A stretch of DNA of 64,000 nucleotides from NCBI GenBank assembly GCA_012064385.1, contig QRDG01001866.1:372001-436000 (forward strand), given 5' to 3'. Below, one piece after another: positions 1 to 12,390 of this stretch. The number at the start of each line of letters is the position of its first letter. Positions within the stretch are counted from its first letter, which is position 1. The DNA is from Puccinellia tenuiflora. Taxonomy: Eukaryota; Streptophyta; Magnoliopsida; Poales; Poaceae. The notes below the pieces were generated by a model that saw only the letters and a list, made by a program, of their open reading frames with translations, did not search any database and was not told where the DNA came from. The position numbers and the translations under genes are program-made.

Positions 1-344
1 ACTACCGTCGTGCTGCTGAGATCATCAAGGCCACGTCTTCTCGCTTGCGGGATCAAGGAGTCGACGTCTTCATCGAGCTGTACGTGTGGACGCCGCGGAG
101 GTGCTGCCGTTGCTGCACTTCACCGGATTGGATCTCGAGGATAACACATCTCCTCGCGACTAGACGAGTCTAGTTGCGGGGATCGACTAGCCAACCCCTG
201 CACTGACAAAACGCGTTTGTTGATCTTCGAGGGTAAGAGATTGGATCTCATCTTCGCTATCTTCATCTCGTAGATCTAGATCCTTGGGGTTTATTCCGCT
301 TTGCCGCGTAGAAAATTTTTGTTTTCCATGCTGCGACCCCATCA
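1..344 (+). repeat. 3' end of a BARE-1/WIS/Angela-like Copia LTR
   Basis: The segment has the layout of the end of a Copia LTR of the BARE-1/WIS/Angela group: a GAGCTGTACGTGTG block, then a GCGTAGAAAATTTTTG stretch, then a CCATGCTGCGACC block ending in CA at 344. It aligns by eye with the end of a second LTR in this window (about 33000-33338). No tRNA primer-binding site follows, so this is a 3' LTR or solo LTR whose left part lies outside the window. It interrupts the Ty3/gypsy element to its right. Confidence 0.7.
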
Positions 345-568
345 GCATGGTGATTATCATCACCAAAAACGAGCGCGAACACCGGCACAAGTCCCAGCAA
401 TCACAGCGGAAACGGCACTCATGATAACAATCTACGGCAGGAAAAAACTATCAAATTTTTACAAGGCAATTCTTCAAGGCGCACAAAATATAAACAAGGC
501 GAACAATGCGGACAGGACAGTTAATAGTACAGAACGACAGCTACACCCGATTCCGGAAACAAGGCAAA

Positions 569-3500
569 TCAGGCAGTAGTTCGTGGCATCGGTTGAGGCA
601 GCAGCAGCGTCGCCGACTCCAATATCTTCAGCGGCTGTGGCGCCAAAGACGGTTCGGTAGGCACAAGCTTCGTCAAGTCCACCGCCTCGGCAACTCGCCC
701 TGAGGCTATGGCGATTTCCGGACGCAGGCTCGCGAGGGATGTTCCAGTGCAGAAGCCATCCAACAGCCTGCTCATCTGCACGCCAGGGTACCATGACTTC
801 ACCATGGCCAGTGCCAGTTGGTGCCTCCGCGCGCCGCCATCTCCACCTGCTCGTTGATGCCAACTGGTGCCCCTTCGAGCCGGGTGGACAGATCATGGAG
901 AGCAGCTGGCAAGGGAGCATCCGGCCACAGGTCCTCAAGCACGCCGCCGGCCGCCTCTTTCAACCGATTGAACTCCTGGCCGAATCGAAGAAGACGGGAG
1001 ACGGCTGTCGAAGTAGACCCAGCAGCAGCATCGGAGGACTCCGGTCGGGAATGAGCCCCGGCAGCGTATCTTTGGATTGCCCGTCTACCTCGGGATAGAG
1101 GCCTGCGTTTCAAACCAGTGAGGCCGAATAGAAGACCCCAAGCAAGAAATAAAGGAGAAAGGAGACCTCGCTTACCGAGGATCAGTTCGTTCACGCGTCG
1201 ACATCCTTAACCAGGCCGCCCACCAGCTGCTCATGCTCAAGCTCACGCGCCTTGGCCGCCTGGACGATCTGGTCGTTGTTCTCGACGGAATCCTTCAGCA
1301 GAATCCTCAGCTCGGTCGCATTCTCGCGGAGGGACTCAATCTCGCTCTGCTTCCGGCGCTCAGCTTCCCGCAGTTTCGCCGCCTCCTCGTCCAGCCGGAC
1401 GACCTCGAGGCGGCGCTCCTCCGACACCTTTTCCGCCGCCTGAAGATCGGCCTTGGCCAAGGTCAGGGCGGCGTCCTTCTCCTTCAGCTGCGTCTCCAAG
1501 CCGGCGCGGGAGGTGGCGTCGCCTGTGGAGATCGGATCATCGTCAAACCAAGACATGCAAGAAAAAATAGGCAGAACGACAAGACAGGAGTGCGAGCAAG
1601 AAAGAAAGCTAGACCTTTAGCCGCCTCAAGCTCTCGCTTGAGTAATGCCGCCTCCTTAGCCGCCTCGGCAAAGCCTTGCTCTATGGAGGAGCGGAGCAAC
1701 GTTATGTTGGCCAAGTTCTCCCTGGCCGTCTGCTCCGCCAGCGCGGCAAGGGGAATCCTCCCCGATGCGTCAGGCAGAGCCGGCACCGGCCCAGAATATG
1801 GCGGAGAAGACACCAAGACCGACTGGCGAGGACCGGGGAGCGAAGCCGTCGCCCCCGCAATGGCCTTGTCCTTGGCCGTCTCGGCCACCGACGAGGAAGG
1901 AGTGGGGAAGGCGAGATACCCGGCCCCGACGCCGGGCCGAAGGACTATCTGGAAGGCGTCTGCCGACGCCTCACCAGCACCAGCAGAAACTGGAGGGTTG
2001 GAGTCGACCGCGGGATGAACGGCGCTTGCCGACACCGGGTCGACCATTTCCACATCCGTCGTCACCGTCGCCGCCTCCGAAGGCGGATCAGCCGCCTGCG
2101 CCACAGGGGTCTCGGTGACAAGCACCGGGGCCGATTCCACCATCGCGACGGGTGCCTTCTCCACTATTGGAAGCGGCGCTCTACAAAACGAGGAAAGCGT
2201 CACAACCAAGTACAAGTAGCAAGATTTCTACCACCAGACAAAGACTTACCCGTCACATGAGCCCAGAACCCTGGGTGTCCTCCTCTTCAAGCGTTTCGGC
2301 GGGGGAGATGGCGCACCGTCGGACGGGCGCTTCACGCCTCCGGAGGGCACCTCGCCGCCCTTCGCCGGAACAGCAGAGTCTTCAACCGGCCGCTCCGCGC
2401 CGGCCGGCACTACTTCAGCCCCAGCACCGGTCTCCGCGGTCTTGCGGGCATCCGCGCCCGCTCCCGCCCTCTCCTCAGCCGCCTTGGCAGCCGCTGGTTG
2501 CTTCGCGGCCGCCTTGGCATCCATCTCCGCCCGGATCGAATCTGCCTGCGCCAGCTCCGCGTAAACAGCTTTTTCCATGTCCTCGATACCCGAGCCATAA
2601 CCAAGATCAACAGGAAGAGAAAAATTAACCACCTGGGCGCGGGTCCCGTCGGCGGGAGGCTCCACCCTCTCCACGCCCGCCGCCTTCGTCCTCTCCTCGT
2701 CCTCCTTCGAGGCCAGCAGCTGCTTCACAGTCATACCAGTGTCAGACGTCTCCAAAGCCAAAACCGCCTGCGTCGTTTGAGCATAAAACTCCCTCTCCAA
2801 ATCACCCGGGTTCAAGTCATAAATAAAATCACCACCAGGAACGTGACCAGTCACCTCATTGTCGACCCCACCAATGGGGGCATCCGCCTCCTCCGCCATC
2901 CTGGCGTCAACCTCGACCCTAACTTCGGCCACAATCTCGTCCGCCCGGGCCTCCGCCGTTGTCTTCCCGGCGGGCATCAAGCCGGCCGTGGTAGGCCGGG
3001 ACGACGAAGAAGCCAACTTCTTGGCGGGCAGCACGCCCCGCTTCTCGAACGTGCCCTTCCGCTTGGGCGGCGCGGCATTCGCATCAGTATCGGCGGCCGA
3101 CTTCGACCGCCTCTCGCTCTGGATCCGCCGGGGAAGGACCACTTTCTTCTTCCGCGCCGCCGCCTCCAACTCCTTGGTCCTGCGGGAGGACGTCGCCGGC
3201 TTGGAGGCTGGCACGGAAGAAGAACCTTCAGAGTCCGGCTCGGAACCGCTGGAAAGATTCACTACCACGCGCACTACATCATCAGTTTGCCCGCGACGCT
3301 GGGCACAGGAGACTTACCGCGAGGCGGCGAGACGGGAGGAGGGACGTCGCGCTCGAGGTCCTCGCCCCGGTCGGCTGCCGGATCGGAGTCGGAGCTGGCG
3401 GAGGGGACAGGGCTCGTTGCGGTGTGGGCGGCGTCGCCATCGTCTCCGCCATCCTCATCAACATCGGTGCCCCCACCGGACGACTCGGTGGTGTCACCGC

Positions 3501-4663
3501 GCCCATCCGGGCCGGCGCGGGCGCCACCGCCCGATTCATCTTCGGCGGCGGCACGGGCGCCACCGCCCGATTCGTCTTCAGCGGCGGCGTCCGCGTCTCC
3601 TTCCGCCTCTATGTCGGCGGACTCCTCCTCCTCCAATAACCTCGTCAGCGCCCTGGTGAAGGGACCGCTGACGTCGGGCTCGAAGACGACTTCGAAGTCC
3701 TCGACCCTCTGAAGCTCGCAAAGCTGCGTGACAGGCCGGCTGAGTCAGGCGGCAGCCGGACGAAAAAATCGAAGACAGACGAGATTGCAAAGACTAACCT
3801 CGAGGGCGCGTTCCTCGCGGGTGAACGGCTCGACCCCGAAATCCCATTCAACCTCGACCCTGTCGGTGATGAGGCGGGCAGCCCACTTGCGGAGGCCCTT
3901 CTGGCCCGGCAACTCCAAGCAGGTCCGGCTAGGATCCCGGATGCCGGAGTAGAAGCACATCTTGTGCGGGCGTGCTTGTAGCGGATATATCAGCCTCGAC
4001 AGCCACGTCAGGGTCAGGTCCCTGGACGTTAGGCCGCCCGCCACCAACACCTTCAGCCGGCTAAACAAAACCTTCTCGAGAGCCCCGTCCACAGGCGGCT
4101 TCCGGAGCCAGGACCTGGCAGCCGGCAGCGAGTTGGAGAAGGCCGGAAGGCCGATCCGGTCGGCGTCCGTAAGATTCCGGACGTAGAAGTAGGTACCTTG
4201 CCACTTCTTGATGGAATCAGGCAGGTTGATCTTGGGCAGCGGCGTATTCTTCGCGCTGATGGAGATGCCACCGCAGTCGCGCTGCTGCCCGGCGGTCGTC
4301 TGAGACCGCAGGAAGAAGAACATGCCAAAAATCTCCATACTGGGCCAGATGCCCAAGTACGCCTCGCACAGCACGACGAAGCAGGACAGCTGGGTGATGC
4401 AATTCGCCCCCAGATGATGGGGCTGCAGCCCGTAGAAGCGCAGGAACTCCGCGAAGAAGGAGCTCACCGGGAGCCCCATTCCCCGCTCCAAATGCGCAGA
4501 AAACACGACGACCTCGTCCTTCTTGGGCGCCGGGGAAACTTCCTCTTCAGGGGGGGGCGCGGGCTTCCACCTCGCTCGTCGTCCCCAAGAACATCCTCCG
4601 ACGGAGCTCCCAGATGTAATCATCGTCCACGGTGGAGCCCATCCACGCGCCTGAGCTCGCCAT
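569..4663 (-). pseudogene. antisense extra ORF of the gypsy element (Transposase_28-like), degenerate
   Basis: On the minus strand a spliced gene can be followed from ATG at 4663. Exon A (4663-3799) encodes a globular domain with a GMGLPVSSFFAEFLRFYGL block, typical of the grass 'putative gypsy type transposon' family (Pfam Transposase_28). It ends at a GAG/GTTAGT donor. Exon B (3723-3318) is acidic and Gly/Ala-rich. The following exons, about 3275-2249, 2190-1615 and 1516 onward, are Lys/Glu/Ala-rich and predict coiled coils. The last exon (to 569) has the block FGQEFNRLKEAAGGVLEDLWP. Breaks: an extra C in the C8 run at 4550-4557, a shift near 1195, and a one-base loss near 802 between the WHWPW and KSWYPGV blocks. 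The function of this family is unknown. This copy cannot make a full protein unless the breaks are sequence errors. Confidence 0.65.
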
Positions 4664-5290
4664 AGAAGATCGGTTCCCCGTGTTGAACGAGGCGAATGCA
4701 GGAATGGCACGCAAGAGAGAGAAGATGGGCGGGAGCTAGAGTGCGCAAGAACCGAGGAGGAAGACGAAGCGAGAATGGGGAACGGTAACCCCGGCCGTTC
4801 CCCCTCTTTCCACTTTAAAGGCGGGGCCGAGCGGAACCGCCCCGCTCGTCGCGCCGCGTGGCGGGCAACCGTGCCGCACTTTCCGCAGATGATCCCGCAA
4901 GCAAGCAGTTGCCACAGAAAATCCGGCCCGGAGAAGCCGAGGCGACGTGCGCCAGGCCTCGGGTAGAACACCAACGGCTCCCCAAGGCGGCAGGTCGTGG
5001 CTGACGTAGGCCACGACCCGAGTCTTCGAGCCGGCCAATCCAAACCGCAAAAATTTGTGGATCCTACGCCATGAAGCCGGACTATTCAACGATAACTTCA
5101 ACGGCACAAAACCAAGGACAGGAGCGCCCGTTGAGCATTCCCACGAGCAAGCTTCGATTCCACCCGGTGTCGGTTCCAGCCGGCGCCGACTCCAACCTCG
5201 ACATTCCAACCACAACGATCCAAGACAAAGGGGAAAAGATCGAGAAGTCTTCCCAGCAAGCTAGCAAGGCTCCACGATCTCGGGGGCTAG

Positions 5291-5952
5291 TGTCGGGGAT
5301 ATGAACCCCGGATATCCCAAAGAGGTCCATTTCTTCAAAGCTCCAAGTGCCGCCTGAAGCCAGCCGCCTGAAGCAGGCCGCCTGGATTTGCCCGGATGCA
5401 GGCATCCGGCTGGGCTGGAGCCGGACGCGAACAACCGACAACTCCGTACGGGTGGGCCCGGATCGCGTAACTGCTCCTGGTGAACAGTACTCGCTGTCGG
5501 GCATCTCCTGTACCGAATCATGACAACAAGCTCCAGCCGGCTCGAAACCGTAGTGATGTCATAGGGGCAAACATGTAACTTCCCTGTAACCCAAAACCCT
5601 AGCCCGCTGCCTATATAAAGCGGGCTAGAGCCTCCTGCGCGAGGCATGCAACAAGGAAGCCAGAGACACACTGACACCCGTAGCATCATCTTCAACCTCC
5701 AGCCGGCTAGGATCTCCAGCCGGCTGCCACCCGAAACAGCTCTAGGAGCACCTTTGTAGCCCGATTCGGTGGTCAAGCAATAAGAACAAGAAGAGCAGGA
5801 CGTAGGGGTGTTACCTCCACAAGAGGGCCCCGAACCTGGGTAACTAGCGTGTGTTTGCGTGCTTGTTGCCCAATCCCGCGCGAGCATCCATCGTCGCCTG
5901 CCCCACAATCTTTTCCATCTCTGATGGATATGCCGTGCAACCCACCACGACA
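5291..5952 (+). repeat. 3' LTR of the gypsy element
   Basis: The LTR starts TGTCGGGG and ends CCACGACA, giving a perfect 5-bp terminal inverted repeat TGTCG/CGACA over 662 bp. A TATA box (CTATATAAAG, 5611-5620) sits mid-LTR with the U3-R order expected for + strand transcription. The sequence GCCTA (5953-5957) is the predicted right target-site duplicate; the left one is outside the window. Short motifs (CCGGC/GCCGG) recur in the U3 part. Confidence 0.8.
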
Positions 5953-5957
5953 GCCTA

Positions 5958-8384
5958 CCACCTTCATCAAAAAGCTATGACATGCCGATATTGTCTCTAA
6001 TAAAAATGTTGTGTTACCACCATCGTGTGCACATACTTATCTTTGCCGCCACTGCCAGCTACCTCAATATCGGCCGGCGACTTCTCGCTAGAAGAATCCT
6101 GGAAAAGATTCTGAAAGCAGGTTTGTCCCATCCTCACCGTCCCTTTGGCGATATCAAAAACGTTGGCGAGATAGGAAGAGACTAGAAATACTTTATTTGA
6201 GTGCGCCCTTGTCGCTACCACCTTGTCGATGACGCTTGGGAGGGCCAAACTACACTCAAACTGTAACAACAGCACCGAGCGCATGTCCAAGGTCTCCACT
6301 GCTCTCGCCAGAGAGGCAACAAGTGGAGGCGGGGAGCCGGGGACCTGTCGAAAACAGTGGAGATAGGGTACATGGCTGCTGCGGTGGCTAGTGTTAAAAC
6401 CTAGATCGCCGCCTCCTTTTTTTGGGGTAGGAATTATTGTGCACGGTTTAATATAACTGTAACAAACAAAAGAAAATTGGAGGTGCAATACGCAGGCAGA
6501 GTGTGCCCACGTGACAGAAAAAGGAGACTTCCCTATATATGGCCGATGCAGCCGCCACATAGTTGTGGACTCGTGTACTCCACCACAGATATATATTTCC
6601 GCCGCGTGTATTTATTAACCTGACCGAGATCTTGCCGGGGATAAGCCGTAGTGGCGCGGAGCCTAACGAGATGGGTGCTCCGGTCCAAACTGGCCGGAGG
6701 AGACTTGGAGAGACCGGCAACGGAGCAAGTTCGAGTAAGTGGTGTGGCCTAGCTATCTGAAGACCGAAGAGTGAACGGTCCGGCACTCAGCCAGGCCGCC
6801 GCGACCGTTGCATCCGAATGGAAGGAACGTACCGGATTGGGCGGATGAGCAAGCTACGTTGACCGGGCGTGGAGAGGAGATGCGTAGACGCTTCTGCTGA
6901 TCGTGTCCGTACGTGCCCTTGCCGGCGCTGATTGATCTAGCGGCTGTACCCGCGATGTCCAGTACTAGTATTCTCGAGGAAATATGGATGATGTTGCTGC
7001 TGCGCCGGTCCCATCTCCCGGCCGGCTGGTGCGAGAGGGACACGCGTGGGAGTTTATGCATCCTAGTAAGCCCACACGCAAGATCACCACCTTATCATGA
7101 GTTCGTGGTTGGATAAGGCTGATTCGAGTGTGCACTGCTTCTCGAGTTAGGAACAAGGTTCAGACTGCATTCAGAGAGAGTGCACAGTGTACTAGTACTC
7201 CTATAAGGTAAAGCATGGGTTAGCTGGTTTGGCCATAAGGACCGACCAGCAGACTGTAAGTAATTTGTACTCCATATTTACAGGTGCCCGGGTCTCTATG
7301 TTTACTGCATGAAAAGTTAGCACTCGGGAGTGTCGGATATAGCCGGGCGGAACGTCGGATACCGATACGCAGGTCAGCCCACACACCGACCCCTCTCCCA
7401 CCTTCGCCTCCGCTGATATGGCTCACCGCCGCCGCGGAACCACTTGTAGGTTAATGCCCGCGAGAAACGACCCCAGACACGAGCTTGCCCCTCGCGCCTC
7501 CTCTGCTCCCGCTCGCGCCTGACGCCGCTAGGGGAGGCGCGCGAGCACGTGCACAACTACCGGCGGACGCCAACCGATTATCGCCTCCTGGACGGTTGGC
7601 GGACGAACTTTGTTGGAGCTCTGGTGGCACTACTGCTCAGCGGCGAGGCGTGCCTCGCCCTCATCGCATGAAAGCTACCAGCCTTACCGTCAGCGGAACG
7701 GGCCCTTCCCGAGAATCCCGAGGACGCGCCGTTTGGGACCGCCAGGTGGAGCTGGAGTACGAGTACCCGCTCCACAGCTTCTTACCTGTTAACTCCGATC
7801 GTGAGCCGCCAACCGAGTGGTTTTAGATAGGCGATGACCTATCCCATGGTGACTCCGCCGACGTCGCAAGAAACACCGACGAGATGCACGTGGAGTGGGC
7901 CGACGAAGTTTTTATATTTATGTAATGTTTGGGCTGTGCTAGTGGAACTTTATAAGCTCAAATTTAAGTCTAAATGTAATATATATGGCTGGTCTCTTTG
8001 CGTTTCTAAGTTTATTCTTTTCAACAACAGAAAAAATTAACAGTTAAAAGCGCCGCTGGAGATGCTCGGTCACGAAAGACCATCGAGGCAACAGTATGCT
8101 GACGGCAGCCGAAGCTTTCCTTGCGGAAACCGCCAGCGGCAGCAGGGAGCGGGGAAGTCGACAGCCGCTGTGCGCAACCGGCGGCGACGCGTGAGTGGCA
8201 ACCGGCGGCGGCAGCGCGACGGCATCCATGAGCCAGAGCACCGAGAGATAAGGGCACTTAGGAATTGTAATGTGGACGGCGCTCACTACACAGGATTCAC
8301 TCTTCTCCGATTACCGTACCATATATACAGATCGAAACTGTAATGTGGACATTCAGCAAGACGAGAGACGCCAGTCAATCAGAA
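5958..8384. other. intergenic stretch without a supported gene
   Basis: No coding gene could be supported here. A 187-codon minus-strand frame (6560-5997) has no recognisable domain and its composition does not argue for coding. The remainder is moderately GC-rich and unique-looking. A GCTGGAGATGCTC string near 8052-8066 resembles a PIF/Harbinger end, but no partner was found. Confidence 0.4.
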
Positions 8385-8462
8385 TCTGCCAGGCATAAAT
8401 GGGTAGGCAACGCAAGCAAGCAACAGCCAGTTCGGACGGCTCTCACCGTATCATCTCCGGAC

Positions 8463-8470
8463 TATATATA
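8463..8470 (+). promoter_or_regulatory. TATA box of aspartic protease gene 1
   Basis: TATATATA lies about 90 bp upstream of the ATG at 8560. The block around it (CATCTCCGGACTATATATA, then GACAGGATAGGAGCTGTGTG) is repeated almost unchanged before protease gene 2, so this core promoter was duplicated with the gene. Confidence 0.7.
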
Positions 8471-8559
8471 CCATGACAGGATAGGAGCTGTGTGATCGCT
8501 TGTGTTCCCTCCACCCACCGCCCCACTGCCTGACGGGCACTTGTGCGGTCCTGCCTGCC

Positions 8560-10712
8560 ATGGCCACTGCCGCTTCGTCTTCTCGCTGCCGCCGCGGCCA
8601 TGGCTGCTTCCTCCACCTGGTCACCGCCGCCGCCGTCCTCGCCGCATTCGGGCTCGGGGCTGCTCGTGCCGAGGCAGACGATCGTGTGCTGCTCAACGTG
8701 GCGTCCATGTTCCCCGGATCGTCTTGCGCCACGCCACAAGGTTAATTCCCCGGCCCGTCTAGCTCGATCATGCATGATCATCACTTGTTGATCGGTAGCT
8801 AGCTGTATCCGGCCATGTCGATCCACCTTGCTTTGTTCCACTTATGATTTGATTTCTCTGGTTTTGGATACACATATATTTACCGAAGTGTGATTTTCTC
8901 AAAGCAATCCGGAGTTGAAGAAACTTAGGAAGCATGTACAAAGTTCTGGCAAGTAGTTTTCTCCGGAGACGTGTGTAAAGTTTTTGAGCATGACTTAAAG
9001 CCTGGAGAGTAACTTCAGAAAAGTCATTTACAGCTTAAAGATGATATAGGAGTACTTAACAAGAACTTTTAACTACAGCTGAAAGTGAACAAACATACCT
9101 GTCTTGTCTTCTACTGCCGGTTTTTTTTTTTGTCTGGTCCAACATGACCAGGTAGCTAAAATGACAAGCTCACAATAGACGACCACTGGCTACAATTTTT
9201 CTGCATGTCTGACAGAGACGGCCGGTTCGATTTTACTACTGTAATAATTTAAGATTTCATCTATTTCACCTGTAATTCGGAAACCATCTTACTAGAAAGA
9301 ACTTACCTACCATCCTGAATTTTATCTAGCTATATCAGCCATTAAAAAAAGTTAAAAATTCTGAACTTTCTGACACCAATCCGAACATGTTTGAAAATTC
9401 AGAGCAGGAGCCCAGCGGCGCGACGTCAGCGAGGATGAGGATCGTCCACCGGAACGGTCCCTGCTCCCCTCTAGCGGACGCGCGCGGGCAGCCGCCGTCC
9501 CACGCGGACATCCTCGCCGCCGACCAGAACCGCGTCGAGTCGATCCAGCGCCGTGTGTCGGCCACGACGACCGGCAAACTCACGAAGCGCGCTGCACCTG
9601 TCCAGCCCGGCCTAAAGAAGAACCCCTGGCACTCCAGGCCCTCCTCCTCCCCGTCGCTCCCGGCGACTTCGGGGCGCGCGCTGGAAACGGGCAACTACGT
9701 GGTGACCGTCGGGCTGGGCACGCCGGCGTCGCCGTACACGGTGGTGTTCGACACCGGCAGCGACACGTCGTGGGTGCAGTGCCGCCCCTGCGTCGGCCGG
9801 TGCTATAAGCAGAGGCAGCCGCTCTTCGACCCGGCCAGGTCGTCCACCTACGCCAACATCTCCTGCGCCGACCCCGCCTGCCACGAACTCGACGAGAGCG
9901 GCTGCACCGGCGGGCACTGCCTCTACTCCGTCCAGTATGGCGACGGCTCATATACCGTCGGCTTCTTCGCCAGGGACACCCTCACCATCTCCCATGACGC
10001 CATCAAGGGGTTCCGGTTCGGGTGCGGTGAGAATAACGACGGCCTGTTCGGGAAGACGGCGGGGCTCATGGGGCTCGGCCGCGGGAAGACATCGCTGACG
10101 GTGCAGGCGTACAACCGGTACGGCGGCGTGTTCGCGTACTGCCTCCCGGCGTCGCCGTCGGGGACGACGGGGTACCTGGACTTCGGCCCCGGCGCTTCGC
10201 GGGCCAACGCGAGGGTGACGCCGATGCTGACCGACAAGGGTCCGACATTCTACTTTGTGGCCCTGACGGGCATCCGCGTGGGCGGGAAGCAGCAGTCCAT
10301 CCCGGAGTCCGTCTTCTCCACGTCCGGCACGCTAGTGGACTCCGGCACGGTGATCACGCGGCTTCCGGCGACAGCCTACAAAGCCCTGTCCTCGGCTTTC
10401 ACGTCGGCCATGGCGGCGCACGGGTTCAAGACAGTGCGGGGGTTCTCCATCCTGGACACCTGCTACGACTTCACGGGGGTCAGCGAGGTGACGCTGCCGA
10501 CGGTGTCGCTGCTGTTCAAGGGCGGCGCGTGCCTGGACGTGGACGAGTCCGGGATCCTGCTCGCCATCTCCCAGGCGCAGGTCTGCCTCGCGTTCGCGTC
10601 CAACGGCGACGACGACAGCGTCGGCATCCTCGGGAACACGCAGCAGAAGACCTACGGCGTCGTCTACGACCTCGGCAAGAAGACTGTCGGCTTCGCCCCC
10701 GGTGCCTGCTAG
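8560..10712 (+). CDS. secreted aspartic protease, paralog 1 (At5g10770-like, A1 family)
   Basis: Two exons, 8560-8740 and 9403-10712, give 496 residues. The donor is CAAG/GTTAAT and the acceptor ATTCAG/AG; the codon split (G plus AG) keeps frame. Exon 1 encodes a signal peptide: basic SSRCRRGHG, then a hydrophobic VTAAAVLAAFGLGAARA core. Exon 2 carries a propeptide with the RMRIVHR block, then the pepsin-like domain. The catalytic aspartates are in DTGSDTSW (about Asp177) and VDSGTVITR (about Asp373). Paired cysteines (CRPCVGRC, CADPAC, CLYSVQYGDGSY) fit the plant nepenthesin-type insertion. The end, GFAPGAC, matches family length. Expected role: proteolysis in the apoplast or secretory path; the substrate is unknown. 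The short exon 1 with signal peptide decides the start: the in-frame ATG at 9387 lies in the intron and would give no signal peptide. It is a paralog of 24703-26910. Confidence 0.93.
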
Positions 10713-10947
10713 CTAACTGATCATTTGGTTTGAGCTCGTGGTGATTACTGGATAACTAAGCTGCGTCAACGATTACTATACTATACATAAGTAATTTAAA
10801 TACTGCAGCAGTGCGACCACAACTGTAAGTGATGAAATTTGTATAGTTCCACAGAAGTAAAGAAACAGAGAAGTGATAACACAATGAGTTCGTGACGTTT
10901 GTCTCGATCAAGAGGACTAAAAGAACGATAATGGGAGTGCGTCATTT

Positions 10948-11340
10948 TGGCTCTCGGACTACATGTAGTTTTTGTTTATTTTGAACATTCTAAAAACAAA
11001 ATTTTAAATTTTAAAAATTGAAAAAAGATACATATAGTCCATGATGTACTCTACAAGTGTATAAAATATCAATCTGAAATACATAATATTCTACGCTATA
11101 AAAAAGACAAAATTGTATATCTAGGTTTGTGGACAATGCACCTCTAAACTTCAAGTAACCATAGATTTTGCAGCATTTTATATTTTTTGCGTAAGCTAAA
11201 ATATAAAGAATTTCGTATTGAAATTTTACACAATTGTAGGACACATTATTGTCTACATCCATATTTATTTTATATTTTCTTGAAACTTTGAATTACCGTT
11301 TTTGATGTTTACATGTAGCCAGAGTTCCAAATGCCTTTTT
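10948..11340. repeat. AT-rich MITE with imperfect terminal inverted repeats (putative)
   Basis: A block near 10950-10972 (TTTTGGCTCTCGGACTACATGTAG) is inverted, imperfectly, near 11308-11335 (TACATGTAGCCAGAGTTCC). The roughly 340 bp between are strongly AT-rich without coding capacity. Ends with GGCTC and CATGTAG resemble the hairpin MITE at 51333-51718. I could not confirm the target duplication. Confidence 0.4.
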
Positions 11341-12390
11341 TGATGATCCCAAAAGATTGCTTTGCTAGGCTTGACAAGGGACAACATTGTCTCTAGAAAT
11401 ATGTTTGTCAAAATTTATGGTTACCTGAAGCTTTTTAGTTATGACAAAAGTTATCGCATTACATACATTTTGTTTCAAGTCCTCGCCAATCACTAGTCAC
11501 CTTGTCCTGGTACTTGTCACCCATTGCGTTGATTATCCGAACTACTGTTTAGGATCTCCAATGTATCAGACCACTATCATATAACACCAAGTTTTTTTTA
11601 GAGTGAATTCCACTTTTTACCCCATAGTTGTGCATTTGTGACACATATTACCCCATTTAGTGAAACAAAATTATAAATGCACCATATATAAACGTTTGAA
11701 CATTTTTTTAACCCCATTTTGACATTTTACATAATTCTTTAGAATAGATGGGAATGTTAGGTCTATGTGGTGCTTCAAAATAATATGCAAAGATCGGAGT
11801 GTGGCATCGATGATAATGGTCGGCCTTCTCTTCACCATTTGTTCAACTCCTTGTTGTTGTCTTGGTATTTTTGAGTCTCAATCATCATCTCACACCTTTA
11901 CCAACTGACATGTATCCAAAAAATTATACTCCCTCCGTTCCGAAATGTAAGCCGTTTTAGGCTGTCACGTTCACTCTCGTATACGTACACCGAAAATCCC
12001 GAGTTTCCCATATTACCCCCGGTCGGAACCCTCGCTTCGTCGTCACGCTCCTCTCCCATTCCTCTCCCTCTCACTCGCGTTCTTCTCCCATTCCTCTCTC
12101 TTGCCGCCCCCGCGTGCTCTCTCTCTCGCCGCACGGCAGCACCCTCCCCATCTCTCTTCCCGTTGCCGGTGCCCACGTCCTCTCTCTCTTGCTGGTGTTT
12201 TCTTCATCTCTCTCGACAGCGCCCGCGTCCTTCTTCTCGAGGTCAAAGATTTGATTTTTGCCACGACGGTGACAGATCTATGGGCGGAGGTGCTTGATCT
12301 GTTTGCGGCGGTGATAGATCTGTTGGCGGCGGTGGTGCTGGAGCAGAGGGAGGATGACGGCGGCGGTGTTGGAGCAGGGTCCGCCAGGAC

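Larger units (their letters stand above)
345..5952 (+). mobile_element. 3' part of a Tat-lineage Ty3/gypsy retrotransposon
   Basis: This stretch runs from the Angela-like LTR to the end of a + strand gypsy LTR. It contains no gag-pol frame. Instead it holds a long multi-exon reading frame on the opposite strand, an arrangement known in Tat-lineage plant Ty3/gypsy elements (RIRE2, Grande, Retand), which carry an extra and often antisense ORF between pol and the 3' LTR. A purine-rich tract (CTCGGGGGCTAG) ends directly before the LTR at 5291 and is the expected polypurine tract. The gag-pol half is cut off by the insertion at 1-344 or lies outside the window. Confidence 0.7.

Noticed and set aside
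2498..3712. 404-codon frame on the + strand
   Set aside because: It is the complement of the GC-rich antisense exons; only the minus strand has splice sites and the Transposase_28-like context.
5997..6560. 187-codon frame on the minus strand
   Set aside because: No domain, no start or promoter context, and stops appear at once on extending; left as non-coding.
9387..9402. ATG at 9387 as the start of protease 1
   Set aside because: It lies in the intron before the AG acceptor at 9401-9402 and would remove the signal peptide; the same exon layout in paralog 2 supports the upstream start.
9580..10248. Several Arg/Ala-rich minus-strand frames over protease gene 1
   Set aside because: Shadow frames of the GC-rich protease exon; the same shadows occur over protease gene 2.
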